Positions 49,043 to 61,294 of a stretch of DNA of 64,000 nt are shown one piece after another. Position numbers and translations under genes: made by a program. The notes below the pieces were generated by a model, which saw only the letters and a list, made by a program, of their open reading frames with translations, searched no databases and had not been told where the DNA came from. Within the stretch, counting starts at the first letter, position 1. Each line of letters begins with the position of its first letter. This DNA comes from Cricetomys ansorgei (taxonomy: Eukaryota > Chordata > Mammalia > Rodentia > Nesomyidae), in assembly GCA_026225945.1 (NCBI GenBank), contig JAMJFZ010000181.1, forward strand, positions 2,170,001 through 2,234,000, in the 5' to 3' direction.

Positions 49043-51969
49043 AAGAGATCACAAATAATGCTAATTCTGCACCTCAGGGTTTTGAAAAAGGAAGGACTAG
49101 CCAAACCCAAAATTAGTAGAAGTGTATAAACAAAAAAAAATTCAGAGCTCAAAGTAATTAAATGGAAACCAAAGAACAATATCAAGGATCAATGAAACAA
49201 ACTGTGGTTATTTAAAAACACACACACACAAGATTGGCAAGGCATTAGGAAAAAATAACAAAACAGAGGACACTCCAATTAATAATTTTAGAAATTAAAA
49301 GTAGATATTACAAGCGATATTATTAAAGCCGTACGATCTCTAAGGAACACTTTGAAAGATCATATACTCCGAACAGTTGGGAAATCTAGAAGACATGGAA
49401 AATTCCTAGAGACACATGAATGCCGCTAAAAGTATATAAACAAACAGATTCATAGCAAGCGATGAGAAGCAGTAAACCTCCCAACAAAGAAAATCTCAGG
49501 ACCAGATGAATGCTCTCCCAAATTCTGCTGTACTTTGAAAAAGCATGCAATGCTTCTCAGAGTACTCCATAAACTCAAAAGGGAAGCAATGCTTCCAGGC
49601 TAATTTTATGGGGTTTCTATTTCCATGATTAACACAAAACAAAACAAAACCAAGGACACCACAACAAAATAAAACTACATGCCAATTATCCCAGTGAGTG
49701 TAGATATCAAAATACTAATTGATTAATTAAATTAAAATTAAAATCTTCAAGAGATCCTTGCAAAAGAAATTTAATATCACAATGAAAAGCTCACACCATG
49801 AAAACATTTTTTTGTATCAAGAATGCATGGGTGGTTGAGCATCTGAAAACAACTAAACATAATATACCACTCCTCTAGAGTCAAGAGCAAAAATTACAGA
49901 ATTAGTTGGATAAGTACTACAAAGGCTTTGAGAATGTTCAACCTTTATTTATGATAAAAAGCCCTGAATAAAAGTCGGAATAGAAGAATCTTACCTCAAA
50001 AAAGGCTATATATGACAAACCAAATGAAACCAAAAAGTATTTAGTCTAAAATTGGGAACTTGGCACTGGTGTACTTCCATTACCCCTACTCAATACAGTG
50101 CTTGAAATCTTGGCCACAGCAACACTTCAAGAGAAAGTAGAATGGATGTCAACTGGAAAGGAAGAAGTCAAAATATCTCTATTTCCAGATGATGCAACCC
50201 TATTTTTTAAAATGTCTGTAGTCTATTAAATGTATGAGTGGAAAACAACAGGGCAAGCAAGTGTGAACTTTGGCATCTGCCAGTAGATGGGAGATGACCA
50301 GGAGGACAAGAGATAGCAAAGCCTTTGGGGTTAGGGTCCAAGAAAGCAGGAATATTCAGCAAAGTAATTCAGCAAGCAGCAATATAGAGGGAAAGGTCTA
50401 TTCAGAAAAATTATTCAAAAAACCCATAGAGTTGAGAAAAACATGTTTGGTCTTTTGGCTAGCATCCATAAAAGACATAAAAGGGAAATTACTCTTTTGT
50501 GTTAAAATTCAGAAAGCAGTTGACTTAGCACTGCTGTACGGTGCAAGCTCTGTAAGCAACTGCACATTCTGTTTTTAAAAGACCCTAAAGACTCCCCCAG
50601 AAGATGCTCAGATCTCTTAAATACATCATTCAAAATAAAAGTATACAAACTTTTAGCTTCTGTCTACACCACAATGAATATGATGAAAAAGAAGACAGGT
50701 CCACATTCTGCTCCACAATAGCTTCAAAAGATGTATCTAGGCATAAACTTAACCAAAGATGTTAAAGATTTCTATAGTGAAAATGGCAAAGTATTGAAGA
50801 ATATGTAGAGTACACTAGGAATAGGAAAAGCCTGACAAGTTCACGCACCAACAAAATTTATATTATGGAAATGAAATGACCTGATTTCTGAAAGCAAACC
50901 TAAATTTTAGTGAAATCCGCACATTCTTTACAGAAATTGAAAAGAGTTGTGAGATTTATATGGAAATACAAAAGGCTCCAGTAGTTAAAGCAATTCTGAA
51001 TAAGAGAGGTGCTGGAATTATGATAAATGAATTTCAACTGTACTGCAGGGGCATAAAACAAAACCAGAATAGTACTAGTACAAAACAGGAAAGCAAACCA
51101 CAGAGCTACAACTGTCCGATTCTTGGCAAAGGTATCAAAAATACACATTGTGGGGAAAGGCAGCCTTTTAAACAAGTGGTTCTGGAAAAACTGGACATCC
51201 TTATATGAAGGATAAACTCATTCCTCTCCCTCACTCTGGAAAAAACCAGGCAACTAAAATGAGCCAAATACCTTAATATAAGACCTGAAACTTAGATGTT
51301 ATTCAAGGAAAATACAGGGGAAGTTCATGATCTAGGAAAAGGCAAAGACTCTCTGAATAGAATTTCAAATATACAGGAAATACAGAATGAAGCGGCAAAT
51401 GAGATTGCACTAAATTGAAAATAATCTAAGCAACAAAATAACCAACAGAATGAAAAGGAGCCTACATAACAAGAAAAAGAAAACCATTGCCAACTGTTAA
51501 ACTGACAGAGGATTATTAATATGTAGAACATATAAAAAACTTAAAAATATGTTTCAAAAGTCCCAATTAATACATGGACAGATGAACAAACATTTCTCAA
51601 ATGAAGAAGTGCAATGACACAGAAATGGAAATCAGAACTACATTGAGATTTCATCTCAACCCCAGAATGACTGTGATCAAGAATACAAAACACAGTGAAT
51701 CCTGGCTAGGATGTAGAACGGAAGGAACTCAGGCACTGTATGTGGGAATGTAAATTAGTACAGCCACTGTGTTAGTCAGCGTCTTAGTTCCTTAAAAAAA
51801 ATAAAAAATACAACTTAAAATCTACCTGTTACATTTCTATGGATACACCACAAAGAATCGAAGTCATCCTGATGTAGAGATAACTGTATTTCCATGATGA
51901 TCATGAAACTATTTGTAGGAGCCAAGTTACGGAATCAGCCTTGGATCTCATTAATAGATGGCATAGATG

Positions 51970-52050
51970 TGGTCTCTCTGTCTCTTTCTCTCTCACTCTC
52001 TTTCTCTGTGTGTGTGTATGCATATGAAAGACAGAGGGAGGGGGGGGGAG
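51970..52050. repeat. (CT)n/(TG)n and G-run simple sequence
   Basis: CT and TG runs followed by a run of G, within the L1 3' region. Confidence 0.85.
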
Positions 52051-52384
52051 ATGCTCCACCACAGAGAAAAGTGAACTAATGTCATTTTAGAAAAAAGTGG
52101 ACAGAACTAGAGATGTTAAGTGAAATAAGCCACGTTACAAAGACAACCATTGCAAACTTCCTCTCATGTGTGGAATCTCCAGGAGAAGGCTATGTAAATT
52201 AAGAAACAACTACTAGAGAACTAGAAACAGAAACAGAACATGGGAGAGAAGGCAGGAAAGGGTTAAGACAGGAGGTTAAAATGATCAAAGTACATTACAG
52301 TCACATATGGAAATGTTGTTATCCTTTTGCTCTGTATAGTAACATATGCTAACAAAACAAAAAATCCTCAATGTTTTTACTCCA

Positions 52385-53470
52385 AATTTTTCCGATATTA
52401 AGAATTTTAAGCCATGTTTTCATTGTTCTATATTGGCTGTTTTTAATGCCTTGATGCCATTATTCATGTCATTGTCCAGTCTTCATTCTAAAGGTCCACA
52501 TGGCTAAGCATGGTATTTGAAACACGTGAGTCTACCAAGTATCTGTGTAGTTGTATGCCTTCTGCTCTGTTCTTCCTCATTAACACAAATCTTCAAATTG
52601 ACAAGTTCCACTTAGCCATTCTAGGACAGGTCTGATGGGGATAAATTTTCTTATCTTTTATTTGTCTTTATGTATTCTTTATCTCTAAAGGATAGCTTTG
52701 GTGGGCACAATATTCCTGCTTGACAGGTTATTTTTTTTCCTTCAGCAATGTGAAAATCTAATGTCACTCTCTTTTGGCCTGTAAGGCTTCTGGGAAGCCT
52801 GCTGTCAGGCAAATTGGGACACCCTTTGTGTGTTTTTCTCTTGATGTCTTGAGAATCTTATAGCTTTGAACATTTGATTATAAAATGTCTTAAAGCAGGG
52901 TTGTTTATTGGATCTCACCAGTGACATTTGAACCTTAGCTGGGTATGTATATTCTTGTCTTGGTTGGGGAAATTTTACTGCTTCGTTACATGAGCTTTCT
53001 ATCCCTTTCATATTTTGAAGTCTTTCTGGAACCCCAACAACTCAAATATCTGCTCTTCTAATACTGGCCCAAAGTGTATGCAAACTTCAATTTCCCCTAC
53101 TTCATTATATTTCCTTTGGCTCTTCCAATTGTGTGTTTTCAAGTAGCCTGCCTCTGAGCTCAGCAATTCTTTATTCTGTTTGATACATTTTAGCTATTAA
53201 TGTCTTGCAACACATTTTAGTTTTGCAGAGAGTATTTTTCAGTTCAAAGATTTCTGATTGTTTAATTGCTTCCTTCTTTCTGTTAAATTTGTCTGTCAGA
53301 AGAGTAAATCATTCTTGATGTTCTCTTGAAGCTTGCTGAGATTCCTTACAACAGCTATTAGAATTATCTACCCAAGAGTTCACCCATAATGTCTCATGTC
53401 TGATCATTTTCTGGTAGGTTATTTTGCTTATTAGCTGAAACCATGCTTGCCTGAAAATTCCATTTTTTAA
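52385..53470 (-). mobile_element. Ancient L1 fragment
   Basis: 'tctcttttggcctgtaaggc', 'ggaaccccaacaactcaaat' and 'agtatttttcagttcaaaga' match a mammalian L1 in reverse complement. Confidence 0.65.
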
Positions 53471-53689
53471 ATATAAGCTCTTATTGTCCTTTGTTCTTCA
53501 GTGATAGCTACAAAATAATTTCATTAAAAGTTATAATCATGATATATAAACATATCTATGTGCATTCTTCATACATAACCATCACTATGACTTAATTATC
53601 TCTTCTGAATGTAAGAATTTATACAAATATTTTCATAATTTAATCTTACTAAGATGTATACATATATGGAAGGAATGTAAATGGAATCA

Positions 53690-54660
53690 CCAATAATAGA
53701 GGAGACAATGATCCAACTAGACATGTTACACAATCAAGTAAAACCTCCAGTGTTAGGAATTTGTTACATCTTGTAGAGCCGTTAGCCAAAGAGGTCCCAC
53801 AAAACCCCCAAACATCGCAAGCTATTACCAAGGCTATTGGTTTCTCTCCATAACCTGGTGATAAGGTCCAATTGCTGAAAACAACACTTACTTATATTAT
53901 TGAACACAGATAAGTAGAGCTAGTGTCTAACTGGAAGCTTCACTCATACTAGGTAGCATGCATGATGCTGGAAGGTATTCTGCATGCTACTAGAGGAGAA
54001 AACAAACCATCAATATCAACAAGCCACAAACCCTGTGACCTACAACAGTGACATGCCTGCAAGATATACTGGGGCAATAGTGGCACAAATGTTACAGGAA
54101 TAACCCACCACTTTTAAAGAAAATATATTGAAGGCTACTTCATGAGATGGAACCCATAGCTGATGCTACTAAAGTGGCCAAGAAGCTAAATAGATAGGTC
54201 ATGGGCCTAAGGGGAAACCTAACATTACTATTCTGCTAAAGGAATGTTGGTAGCAATAAAATGACTCCTAATGACATGTTGCTATACCCATACATAGATC
54301 AGTACTTCACTCAACTGTTGATCAAAGAAGCTTCTTTTGGTAGATGGGAATTAACATAGAGACTCACAACTGGATAATATGCAGATTGAGAGACTTTGGA
54401 ACACTCAGTCCTAAATGGGATGTCTTCAGAAACCCCTCTCTTCAAAGCTCAGAGATCAATGGAGAAAAGGAAGTGGAAAGATTGTAAGAGACAGAGGTGA
54501 TGATGATTTCAAGGAAATAGTGTCTTCCAAACACAATAGGACTGAAGCACATATGAATTCACAGAGACTGTGATAGCATACACAGGGCCCACACAGGTTC
54601 AAGCCAAATGGGGTCCCAGCACTGAGAGGAAGAAATAGACTAACAGTTGCCTAAAAGTTC
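53690..54660 (+). mobile_element. Rodent L1 (Lx-type) 3' UTR
   Basis: 'accaaggctattggtttctc', 'tgtgacctacaacagtgaca', 'ctaaatgggatgtcttcaga' and 'gtcccagcactgagaggaag' follow the order of the Lx-type 3' UTR. Confidence 0.75.
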
Positions 54661-54934
54661 TTGAGGCACGTCGCTGTGTGGAATTATGTGTCTATTGAAA
54701 GACTGCAAGGTTATTTCAGGCTTCAAAATCTGCTTTTGTTTGTGCCTGACTTTTTAGAAATTTAAGTAAAAATCTCCAAGCCTGTGATTACTTGCATTGC
54801 TTCAGCACCTTATGGCACTGTAAAGCCAGGTTCCTTGTGACTCTGCTGTTGATGTGTTGCTGCTATTCAGCACTAGAGGATAATCCAATCCCACGTTTAT
54901 CCCAAATCTATAATTGCTGTGTTGTTCATCATAA

Positions 54935-55297
54935 TCAAGGGTGTAGTGGTTGGCATGAAAATCCCCAATTGCAGCTCAGTATTTGATCACATGGTCCAAA
55001 GCTGTTGACACTGTTTTAGGAGGCGTGGGAGGTGCAGCCCCGCTGGTGGAAGTACGCTACTAGGGGTGGGCTGTGGGAAGAAAAAATCTCCTTCTTTCCA
55101 TTTCCTCTCTTTACTTTGTTTACGATTTTTAGCTATCAGCTCCCTGCTCCTGGTTTTGTGGCTGCTGCTTGCTGCCATTCTTCCCTGCCACAGTGGAGTC
55201 TTATCCCTCTGGAACCATAAGCCAAAATAAATTCTTTCTTCTATAGGTTGCCTTGGTCATGATATTTTATCACAGCAACAAAAAGTAACTAATACAT
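54935..55297 (+). mobile_element. MaLR/ERVL-type rodent LTR
   Basis: 'ggcatgaaaatccccaattg', 'ttttaggaggcgtgggaggt', 'aaaataaattctttcttcta' and the end 'aaaagtaactaatacata'. Same family as the minus-strand copy at 25563-26015. Confidence 0.7.
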
Positions 55298-55872
55298 AGG
55301 GGGAGCACTTACAAATAATTCCTATTCCTCAAAATCTCTCCATAGGGCTAGAGTTGACCCAAATGCCACATTGACAACAGTGTTCAGAATAAAGGTTTCC
55401 ACTGTTGGAAGGATGCATTATGCTGAAATAGAGCCACAGCCCAAGAGTACCACAACCAGCCATCAGTGATGGTTTGTAGAAATCCATTATTGTTAATTAT
55501 CTCTGCTGAATACAAGAACTATTTCAGAGGCTCAACCTATGGACACTGCCGGGACTCGGGAAGGGAAGATTAGGATTTGTGAAGTATTAGGTTTTACCAA
55601 TTCTGTACTGATTCTAAATCAAGGTCCCATGCTTTCTACCTTGTCTTGTCCACCTCCCAGCCCAGGAATGGAGTCTTACCTATGTTATTGTACCCAAGCT
55701 GGAGAAATATTGATGAGTTCCCTCAATAACCAAGACAACACTAACGTGGGTTATAGTTGACTCTCACAGCTACATAAACAATCTTCAAAGTACACCAAGG
55801 TCCAGGCTGTGGCTGAGATTGATGCAGCCTAAAACATATACCTATCACAGTGAGATTCATGCAGTGGCCCAG

Positions 55873-55911
<39 letters not shown>

Positions 55912-56376
55912 CCACTGAGAGATCCTATTCACATGTGATCTTGCCCCACCTGCCTTCTGAGCTCATTTTATACTTCTCAGTCTTAATTTCTAATGTATTT
56001 TCTGCTTATATAAAATTCATATAAACATGATATCTTGGAGCTTTCTTCAGCAATTGTTAACTATCTACAGCAAGGCTGAAGAAGCAGTGAGCTGCTTCTT
56101 TAGCTAAACAGACCCTTCCTCATAATGCTTTAGAATTCACTTTGGTAAGAGAAACGGGAAGCAAACATTCTGGGCTTATAACATTGTGCCAATTGTATTA
56201 TAGAAACGACTGCTTTCTGCTTTTGTTTAGTATTAGCTCAGACTTTAATATCATTTTTAATAACCACAATATATCCATTCTATACATAATGAAATAAACA
56301 AGAGGGAAAATGTGTGGTAAAATTTTTCTTGCTCATGGTCCTATTTTCTGTCTTTTAATGATCACTGAGAAAACAT

Positions 56377-56413
<37 letters not shown>

Positions 56414-56429
56414 CACATAGAACATAGAT
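55298..56429. other. Unassigned, with TG and CA microsatellites
   Basis: Contains (TG)n at 55875-55908 and (CA)n at 56380-56411. No gene. Confidence 0.6.
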
Positions 56430-56645
56430 GCATATAGCATTATACAGATGAATCAAGTTCTATTTATGTATTTAGATATATATATATATGTATATATATA
56501 TACACATACATAACAACAAGAAAAAGAGACTATGAATTTAGAAAAGAGCAAGGAGAGATACGTGGGAGGGTTTGGAGGGAGGTAAGGACAGAGAAATGAT
56601 GTAATTATATTTTAATTTAAAACTTTTTAAAAATAAAAACCAAAA
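56430..56645 (+). mobile_element. Rodent L1 3' terminus
   Basis: A TA microsatellite, then 'gagagatacgtgggagggtt', 'agaaatgatgtaattatatt' and an A-rich end. Confidence 0.82.
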
Positions 56646-56899
56646 AAACCAATGGATTTGCTTCAGCCAAAAAGAAATACGTGTATAAATAATTTTTGAG
56701 GCTACCCTACCCTACATATATCAGTTTCAAAAATATAAAAATACAACCTAATTTCAAAGACTTTCCTTTGAGAAGAAACCCATGGGATAGCCTATGTACT
56801 TCATCTGATTCTGGAATTACTACACTATGATGATTCTCTTTTCTATATTCAGTTGGCAAGACACTCAGAAGCTGTGCCTCTGAGATTCAAGTAGGCCAG

Positions 56900-57451
56900 T
56901 GTATAGCTCATATTGGCCTAATTCATATGTACTTGTTTTGAATGAAGAATTCAAGAATTATGGTGATTCCAGAAAAAGGCCTGAGATGCCAGACAGAGCT
57001 CTGTGGTTGAAGTCCCTTCAAGCAGCCCTTGCTAGAGTGAAGCATCAGCTGTTAAAGCTTCAGTGCAGACCCCATAAAGACAGAAATGTCAGCAGTGAGT
57101 AATATCTGCTTAGAGAAACTGCAGGCACAATGCAAAGCCAACCAAAATGGTTGCTGTGTGGGATGCAACAAACAAAACCTCTCACCTTTGTGTTCTGGAT
57201 GCTGGACAGACAACTTCAGAACAGGGATGGGTTTCCTTGTGTCTCTTACACTGTTGTATATTGGAAGTACATAGCTTGTCTCTTGTTCTTAGAATGGTTC
57301 ACTATAGGATTTGCCATGAGTCCCAGAGGAGATTTTTTGTTTGTACTTTAGAACAACGTTGAAACAGTGGAGACTTTGGGAACACCTGAGAACAAATTCA
57401 ATACCTTTTGCACTATAAAATAAGCATGCATCTTTGGCAGCGTGGTACAGC
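56900..57451 (+). mobile_element. MaLR internal 3' sequence
   Basis: 'ggagactttgggaacacctg' near 57370 is the usual text just before a MaLR 3' LTR. Upstream to about 56900 is assigned by continuity only. No intact gene is present. Confidence 0.5.
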
Positions 57452-57802
57452 ATGCTATATTTTGGATCAACAATGTCCCTCATAGGCCTGTATACTAAAG
57501 ACCTGGTGCTCCTTGAATGTAATGGGAGTTTCAAGAAGTGGAGCCTAGTGAGATGCCTTTAGTGCACTGAGAACTTGCCCTCAAAGAGGATCATGAGGCC
57601 TTGGCCACTTCCTCTTTATCTCCTTCAGCTCTTGGCCATGAGGTTATCAGTTTCGTCTACTCTATGCTCCTGTCATGATGTGTTCCTTCACCCACAGTAA
57701 CAGTCAATCAATCACGAACTAAACCATCTAAAACAGAGTCAAAGTAAACCTTTGTAACTTGTTTGTTTCAGATGTTAAAGTAACAGAAAGCTAACTGACA
57801 CA
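57452..57802 (+). mobile_element. MaLR-type LTR
   Basis: It starts tgctatattttggatcaaca, has 'aagtggagcctagtgagatg' and 'tcttggccatgaggttatca', and ends 'aagctaactgacaca'. Confidence 0.72.
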
Positions 57803-58301
57803 TTATCTTCCTTCATGAATAAGGCCCCCAAAATATAATTATTTCTAAAATATATGGTCAAGAATTGGCAGAGCCGCATAGAAGTAAAAAAGCATGGCAC
57901 AGAAGAAAACATGTGTTCATTAAGGAACTTCATTTGAATTCACCTTTATCAACTTCAACTTCATGCACACACACAAATATGCACAGAGAGAGACAGAGAG
58001 CGTTTTCCAGTTATGTTTAAGTAAGTAATCTTCTTCTTCTGAAAAAATAAGTAATAGAATACTTCCATTACTAACCTATGGCATTTAAGCTAGTTAATAT
58101 ATATTAGTGCCTAGAGCATAGAAGGTTTTGAGTAAACACAGCTGATGATACTGGCTGTTAAAACAATCCTTCTCGTAGGGCTCCCTTGTGAGCGTTCTGG
58201 ACAGGCCTTTCCTAAATATTGACAAAAACAAATAGGTGGATTTGGGATTGTTCTTTAAGTCAGTAACTCACATAAGAGCCTTTTATGGAATCTTTCTGTG
58301 G

Positions 58302-58419
58302 GCAAGTTCCTAAACAGAACAGAAGAGCAGGATGCTCTGATACAGCACTTTTCAGGAAAGTGGGAAACTTCAGTCAGCAAATTAGAGAAGGGAGAGGGCA
58401 GCCGGAAAAGGAAATGAGG
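58302..58419 (+). pseudogene. MYH15-like exon 29 relic
   Basis: One frame reads GKFLNRTEEQDALIQHFSG. After a one-base loss near 58350 the next frame reads NFSQQIREGRGQPEKEM, matching 'NFTRQIEDLRGQLEKET'. The length is 118 bp against a usual 119, exactly the one-base deletion. The acceptor AG has become GG (58300-58301) and no good donor remains. The relic lies 29 kb downstream of exon 27; exon 28 was not found between them. Confidence 0.85.
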
Positions 58420-60654
58420 CAGATGCAAGGAACATTTCTCGCCGGTAACCAGACTGTGGGTTTTGCTTTGCTCTTTAAGTTCTTCATCGGCCACCCTCAA
58501 TTTCTTCTAAGAACAAAGGAAGGTACTCTAGATGCCACGTGGCAAACCCTGCTACCCTTCTGTGCGTCACAAAGAATGTTGAAGTGAAGCCTCTTACGCA
58601 GTGACTCAGATCACTTCTGCAATTTCTCAGATTTAGGACAGGCCAGGTATGCGCTTCTAGTGTGCATTGCTACCTGGACAGAAGACCCACAAGGCTCTGT
58701 GGGCTTTGCTCACTAAGAAATTCAATAAAATAAAAGACTGGAATGAAATGAAATAAGACTGGGTTGTCTCATTATTAATTTTAAGCTGTCAATACATTAT
58801 AGAAATTAGTCACTTCTCCTATGAGTAGCATTATTCTTATGTGACACCAATGAAAGAGATTTCTAAGATGAAAGCATATTGACTAATATGAGAGATGAAT
58901 TCTTTGATCCCTGGTACTTAAGCTAATTGTTAGTTCATATTCAGTTTCCTTATCGCTAAGACTCCAAAGTCTCTCTCTTATGGTGGAGGGACTTGAGCCT
59001 TTGTTTAAGTATTATACTGTTTTCTTCTTTTATACATCATTTATTTTTTTCATATTGTGTATAAATTTTTCAGTTGCCTCCAGTTCATCCTGCAGTCATT
59101 GTCTGAAATATTTGTATCGTGGTACTTCATTCATCATGTCAGTCATCAGAGTGGGTAGAATTATAACTTTATACATGATGAAATCAGAGTTCTGAGGAGA
59201 TGAATAACTTACCCAAGGTCACACATCTTGTGTGTTACAACGTGAAGGGATTTGAAGATGCTGAAACGGCTTGATTTCTATTTTAGGAGACTCCTCTGGA
59301 TACCTTCACACTGGCTTTCAATAGGCCTGCAACCCCTCTTAATCTGGCTTCAGGCTCCTCCTGCCACCTCATCTCCCCATCTGCTTCCCCCTTTTACTCT
59401 TCTTCAGTTGCTGTGGTTTCCTGTCTGCGTCTCAGGCCTTTATCACCTGGGCCTCAGGATTTTATAACTACTATTTCCATCATTTAAAGACGCTTCTACA
59501 AAATCCTTGAGGAATGATTAGAGGAACCAAATGTGGCATATTATAGCATTTTGCTTTATTTTTCAATAATTAAAACTTTTATGTATTTACGAGTTTGTAC
59601 ACTTATTTTGTAATGTGTTCTTGATCTCCTTTTGAGTCCTTAGGGCAGGTCCTTTGTCTCCTTTAGAATGTGAAAGCCTAGATCAGTTGCTTGATAGCTA
59701 CATATTAAAGATGAGGGAAAGCCACAATTTGAAGCGAAGTGTCCTCAGATTCACCTTGTATTGCTGCTGTTACCGCCTAAGAAAGCCTGGGTGAGACTGC
59801 CATTAATTAAACCTTGTGCCCCCAGACTTACAGCTGCCTACACTGATGCCCGTTTTAATTTGTCAAAAGGACACAACATGTAAGAACTAGCCAGAGAGTG
59901 GTTCTTTCTATTATACAAGGTTATGGTCTAGGGATGATGCTACTAGCTAGACCACCGTTCAAATGATAGAAATGCTCATTAAACTTAGCTCTGTCATCAA
60001 GTCAAAACAAGAGCCACTACTATAATATAGGTTTCCCGGTCTTCATGAATATTAGTTCAAATTAATTAAAATTAAAGATCCAACTTTAATCACACATCAC
60101 TCCAATCTAGTCTGAGTATGTAACAGCGACACGTAGTTAGTAGCTGCCACCTTGGACAACATGGAAATATAGGACATTTTCATCTTTACCTAACTTCTGT
60201 TGGGCAGACCAGTTTTAAAGTAACAAGACTTGAAGTTTTCAGAGATTTACACGTAAAATAAGATATTTTATTTTCCCCATCAACAGGTTGAAAAACCCAG
60301 GCTAAATCTTAGTGATTCTTTCTGCTTCAGTAGGATCTGAGAAACATGCAATATTAAATGTAACTTTTATTGCAGAACGGTTGTGATTTCTCTGCTGGCT
60401 GCCTTTGTGCTTGCCACTATTTCCACAAGCCCAGGCCTGTCTATTATTGAAGTCCACACAGGCAGGCTGACATTTCCCTAAATAGACCTTCCTTTCCTGT
60501 TTTAATGGCAACTTAGAAACTCTCTATTCTTTATCTTCTTGTCCTCAATATTCTCCATGCTGCTGTCTTACTAGGGTCAGGTTTGGCATGAATTACTACA
60601 GGACAATGTGATCTTAAAAAGATGTCACCTCCAAGTGTTCCTTTGTTATTGTTA
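58420..60654. other. Myosin intron sequence, mostly unassigned
   Basis: Only a MIR remnant is recognised. Confidence 0.5.
59140..59270 (-). repeat. MIR SINE remnant
   Basis: 'aataacttacccaaggtcac' is the reverse complement of the MIR core. Confidence 0.65.
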
Positions 60655-61043
60655 GGGCTAGGGAGGGGAGATGGCTCAAGTGGTAAAGTGATTGATGGGC
60701 AAGCGTGAGGACATAAGTTCGGATTCCAGCACTCATGTGAAAACTAGGTATGGGGTACAGGCCTATAACTCCATTGGTGGGTGGAGCAGAGACAGATGAA
60801 TCCCGAAAGCTTCTGGCCAGCCAGTCTAGCCAAAACACCAAGCTCCTGAGAGCTTGGTCACTGAGACCTGAGACAAGGTCACTGAGAGACCTTGTCTCAA
60901 AACTATCATGGAGATCAATCGAGAAAGACGTCCAGTGTCAAGATCTGGCCTCTAGGCATGCGTGCGTAGGTGAGCATACTATCACACATGTACACACACA
61001 CATACACTATACACACAATACATAAATAAATAGACAAACAAAT
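60655..61043 (+). mobile_element. B4-family SINE (B4A-like), nearly full length
   Basis: Head 'ggagatggctcaagtggtaa', B1-like middle 'ggagcagagacagatgaatc', 'gagaccttgtctcaaaacta' and a CA/AATAAA tail. It ends just before myosin exon 30. Confidence 0.92.
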
Positions 61044-61097
61044 AAGTAACCATTCTTAATAGTAACAGGTGCCTTTAATAAACGCACCCTCCTAAAG

Positions 61098-61294
61098 TAC
61101 CAGGGTGCTCTGGTCTCTGACCTGCGGAGAGGCAAACATGAACATGTCTTTTTACAAGACCAGTATGAGACAGAATAAGAGGTCAAGGCTGAGCTGCACC
61201 AGGCCCTATCCAAAATAAACAAGGAAACAAGGAAACAGTGCAGTGGAGAATGAAGCACCCACACGATGCCAAGGGAGTAGAGCGAAGCTATCCT
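61098..61294 (+). pseudogene. MYH15-like exon 30 relic
   Basis: The acceptor is cctaaag at 61091-61097. One frame reads through QDQYETE, a TAA stop (61176-61178), then EVKAELHQALSKIN. After a frameshift QWRMK follows near 61241. Compare family 'REQYEEEQEVKAELHRTLSKVN' and 'QWRMKYE'. The 3' end is set by the expected 197 bp; no clear donor remains, so that border is approximate. The lost Gln codon at the stop fits a CAA or CAG to TAA change. Confidence 0.86.

Larger units (their letters stand above)
48173..52350 (+). mobile_element. L1 ORF2 and 3' end, about 4 kb, decayed
   Basis: Reads L1 ORF2 in order: 'gagggagattttaacaccac' (48192), 'ttccagatgatgcaacccta' (50187), 'gttgtgagatttatatggaa' (50946), 'tggttctggaaaaactggac' (51177), then the 3' region to about 52350. 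Interrupted by URR1 and an RSINE. Many stops; no intact reverse transcriptase. Confidence 0.88.
13490..61294 (+). pseudogene. Myh15: Decayed myosin heavy chain gene (MYH15-like), unprocessed
   Basis: Seven ordered relics of myosin rod exons lie on the + strand at 13.7, 14.9, 21.5, 23.9, 28.6, 58.3 and 61.1 kb. Intact MYH15 is a sarcomeric-type heavy chain whose rod forms the thick-filament coiled coil. Relic lengths and phases follow the conserved sarcomeric MYH layout (243, 177, 146, 91, 390, [127], 119, 197 bp), and several splice sites survive, so this is an unprocessed copy rather than a retrocopy. MYH15 is preferred over other MYH genes because of wording such as LPELEGQ, LQVDDLLTR and EVKAELHQALSK. 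Exon 26 is one base short and all other exons carry stops or internal frameshifts; exon 28 is not found; introns are full of repeats. The motor domain and upstream exons would lie left of the window and exons 31 onward to the right. Whether this is the orthologous locus or a dead duplicate cannot be told from the window. Exon numbers are by family analogy. Confidence 0.88.

Noticed and set aside
46826..52350. Twin-priming inversion of one L1 at the 48172/48173 junction
   Set aside because: Both orientations contain the L1 3' portion, so they overlap in content; two separate L1 copies explain this better.
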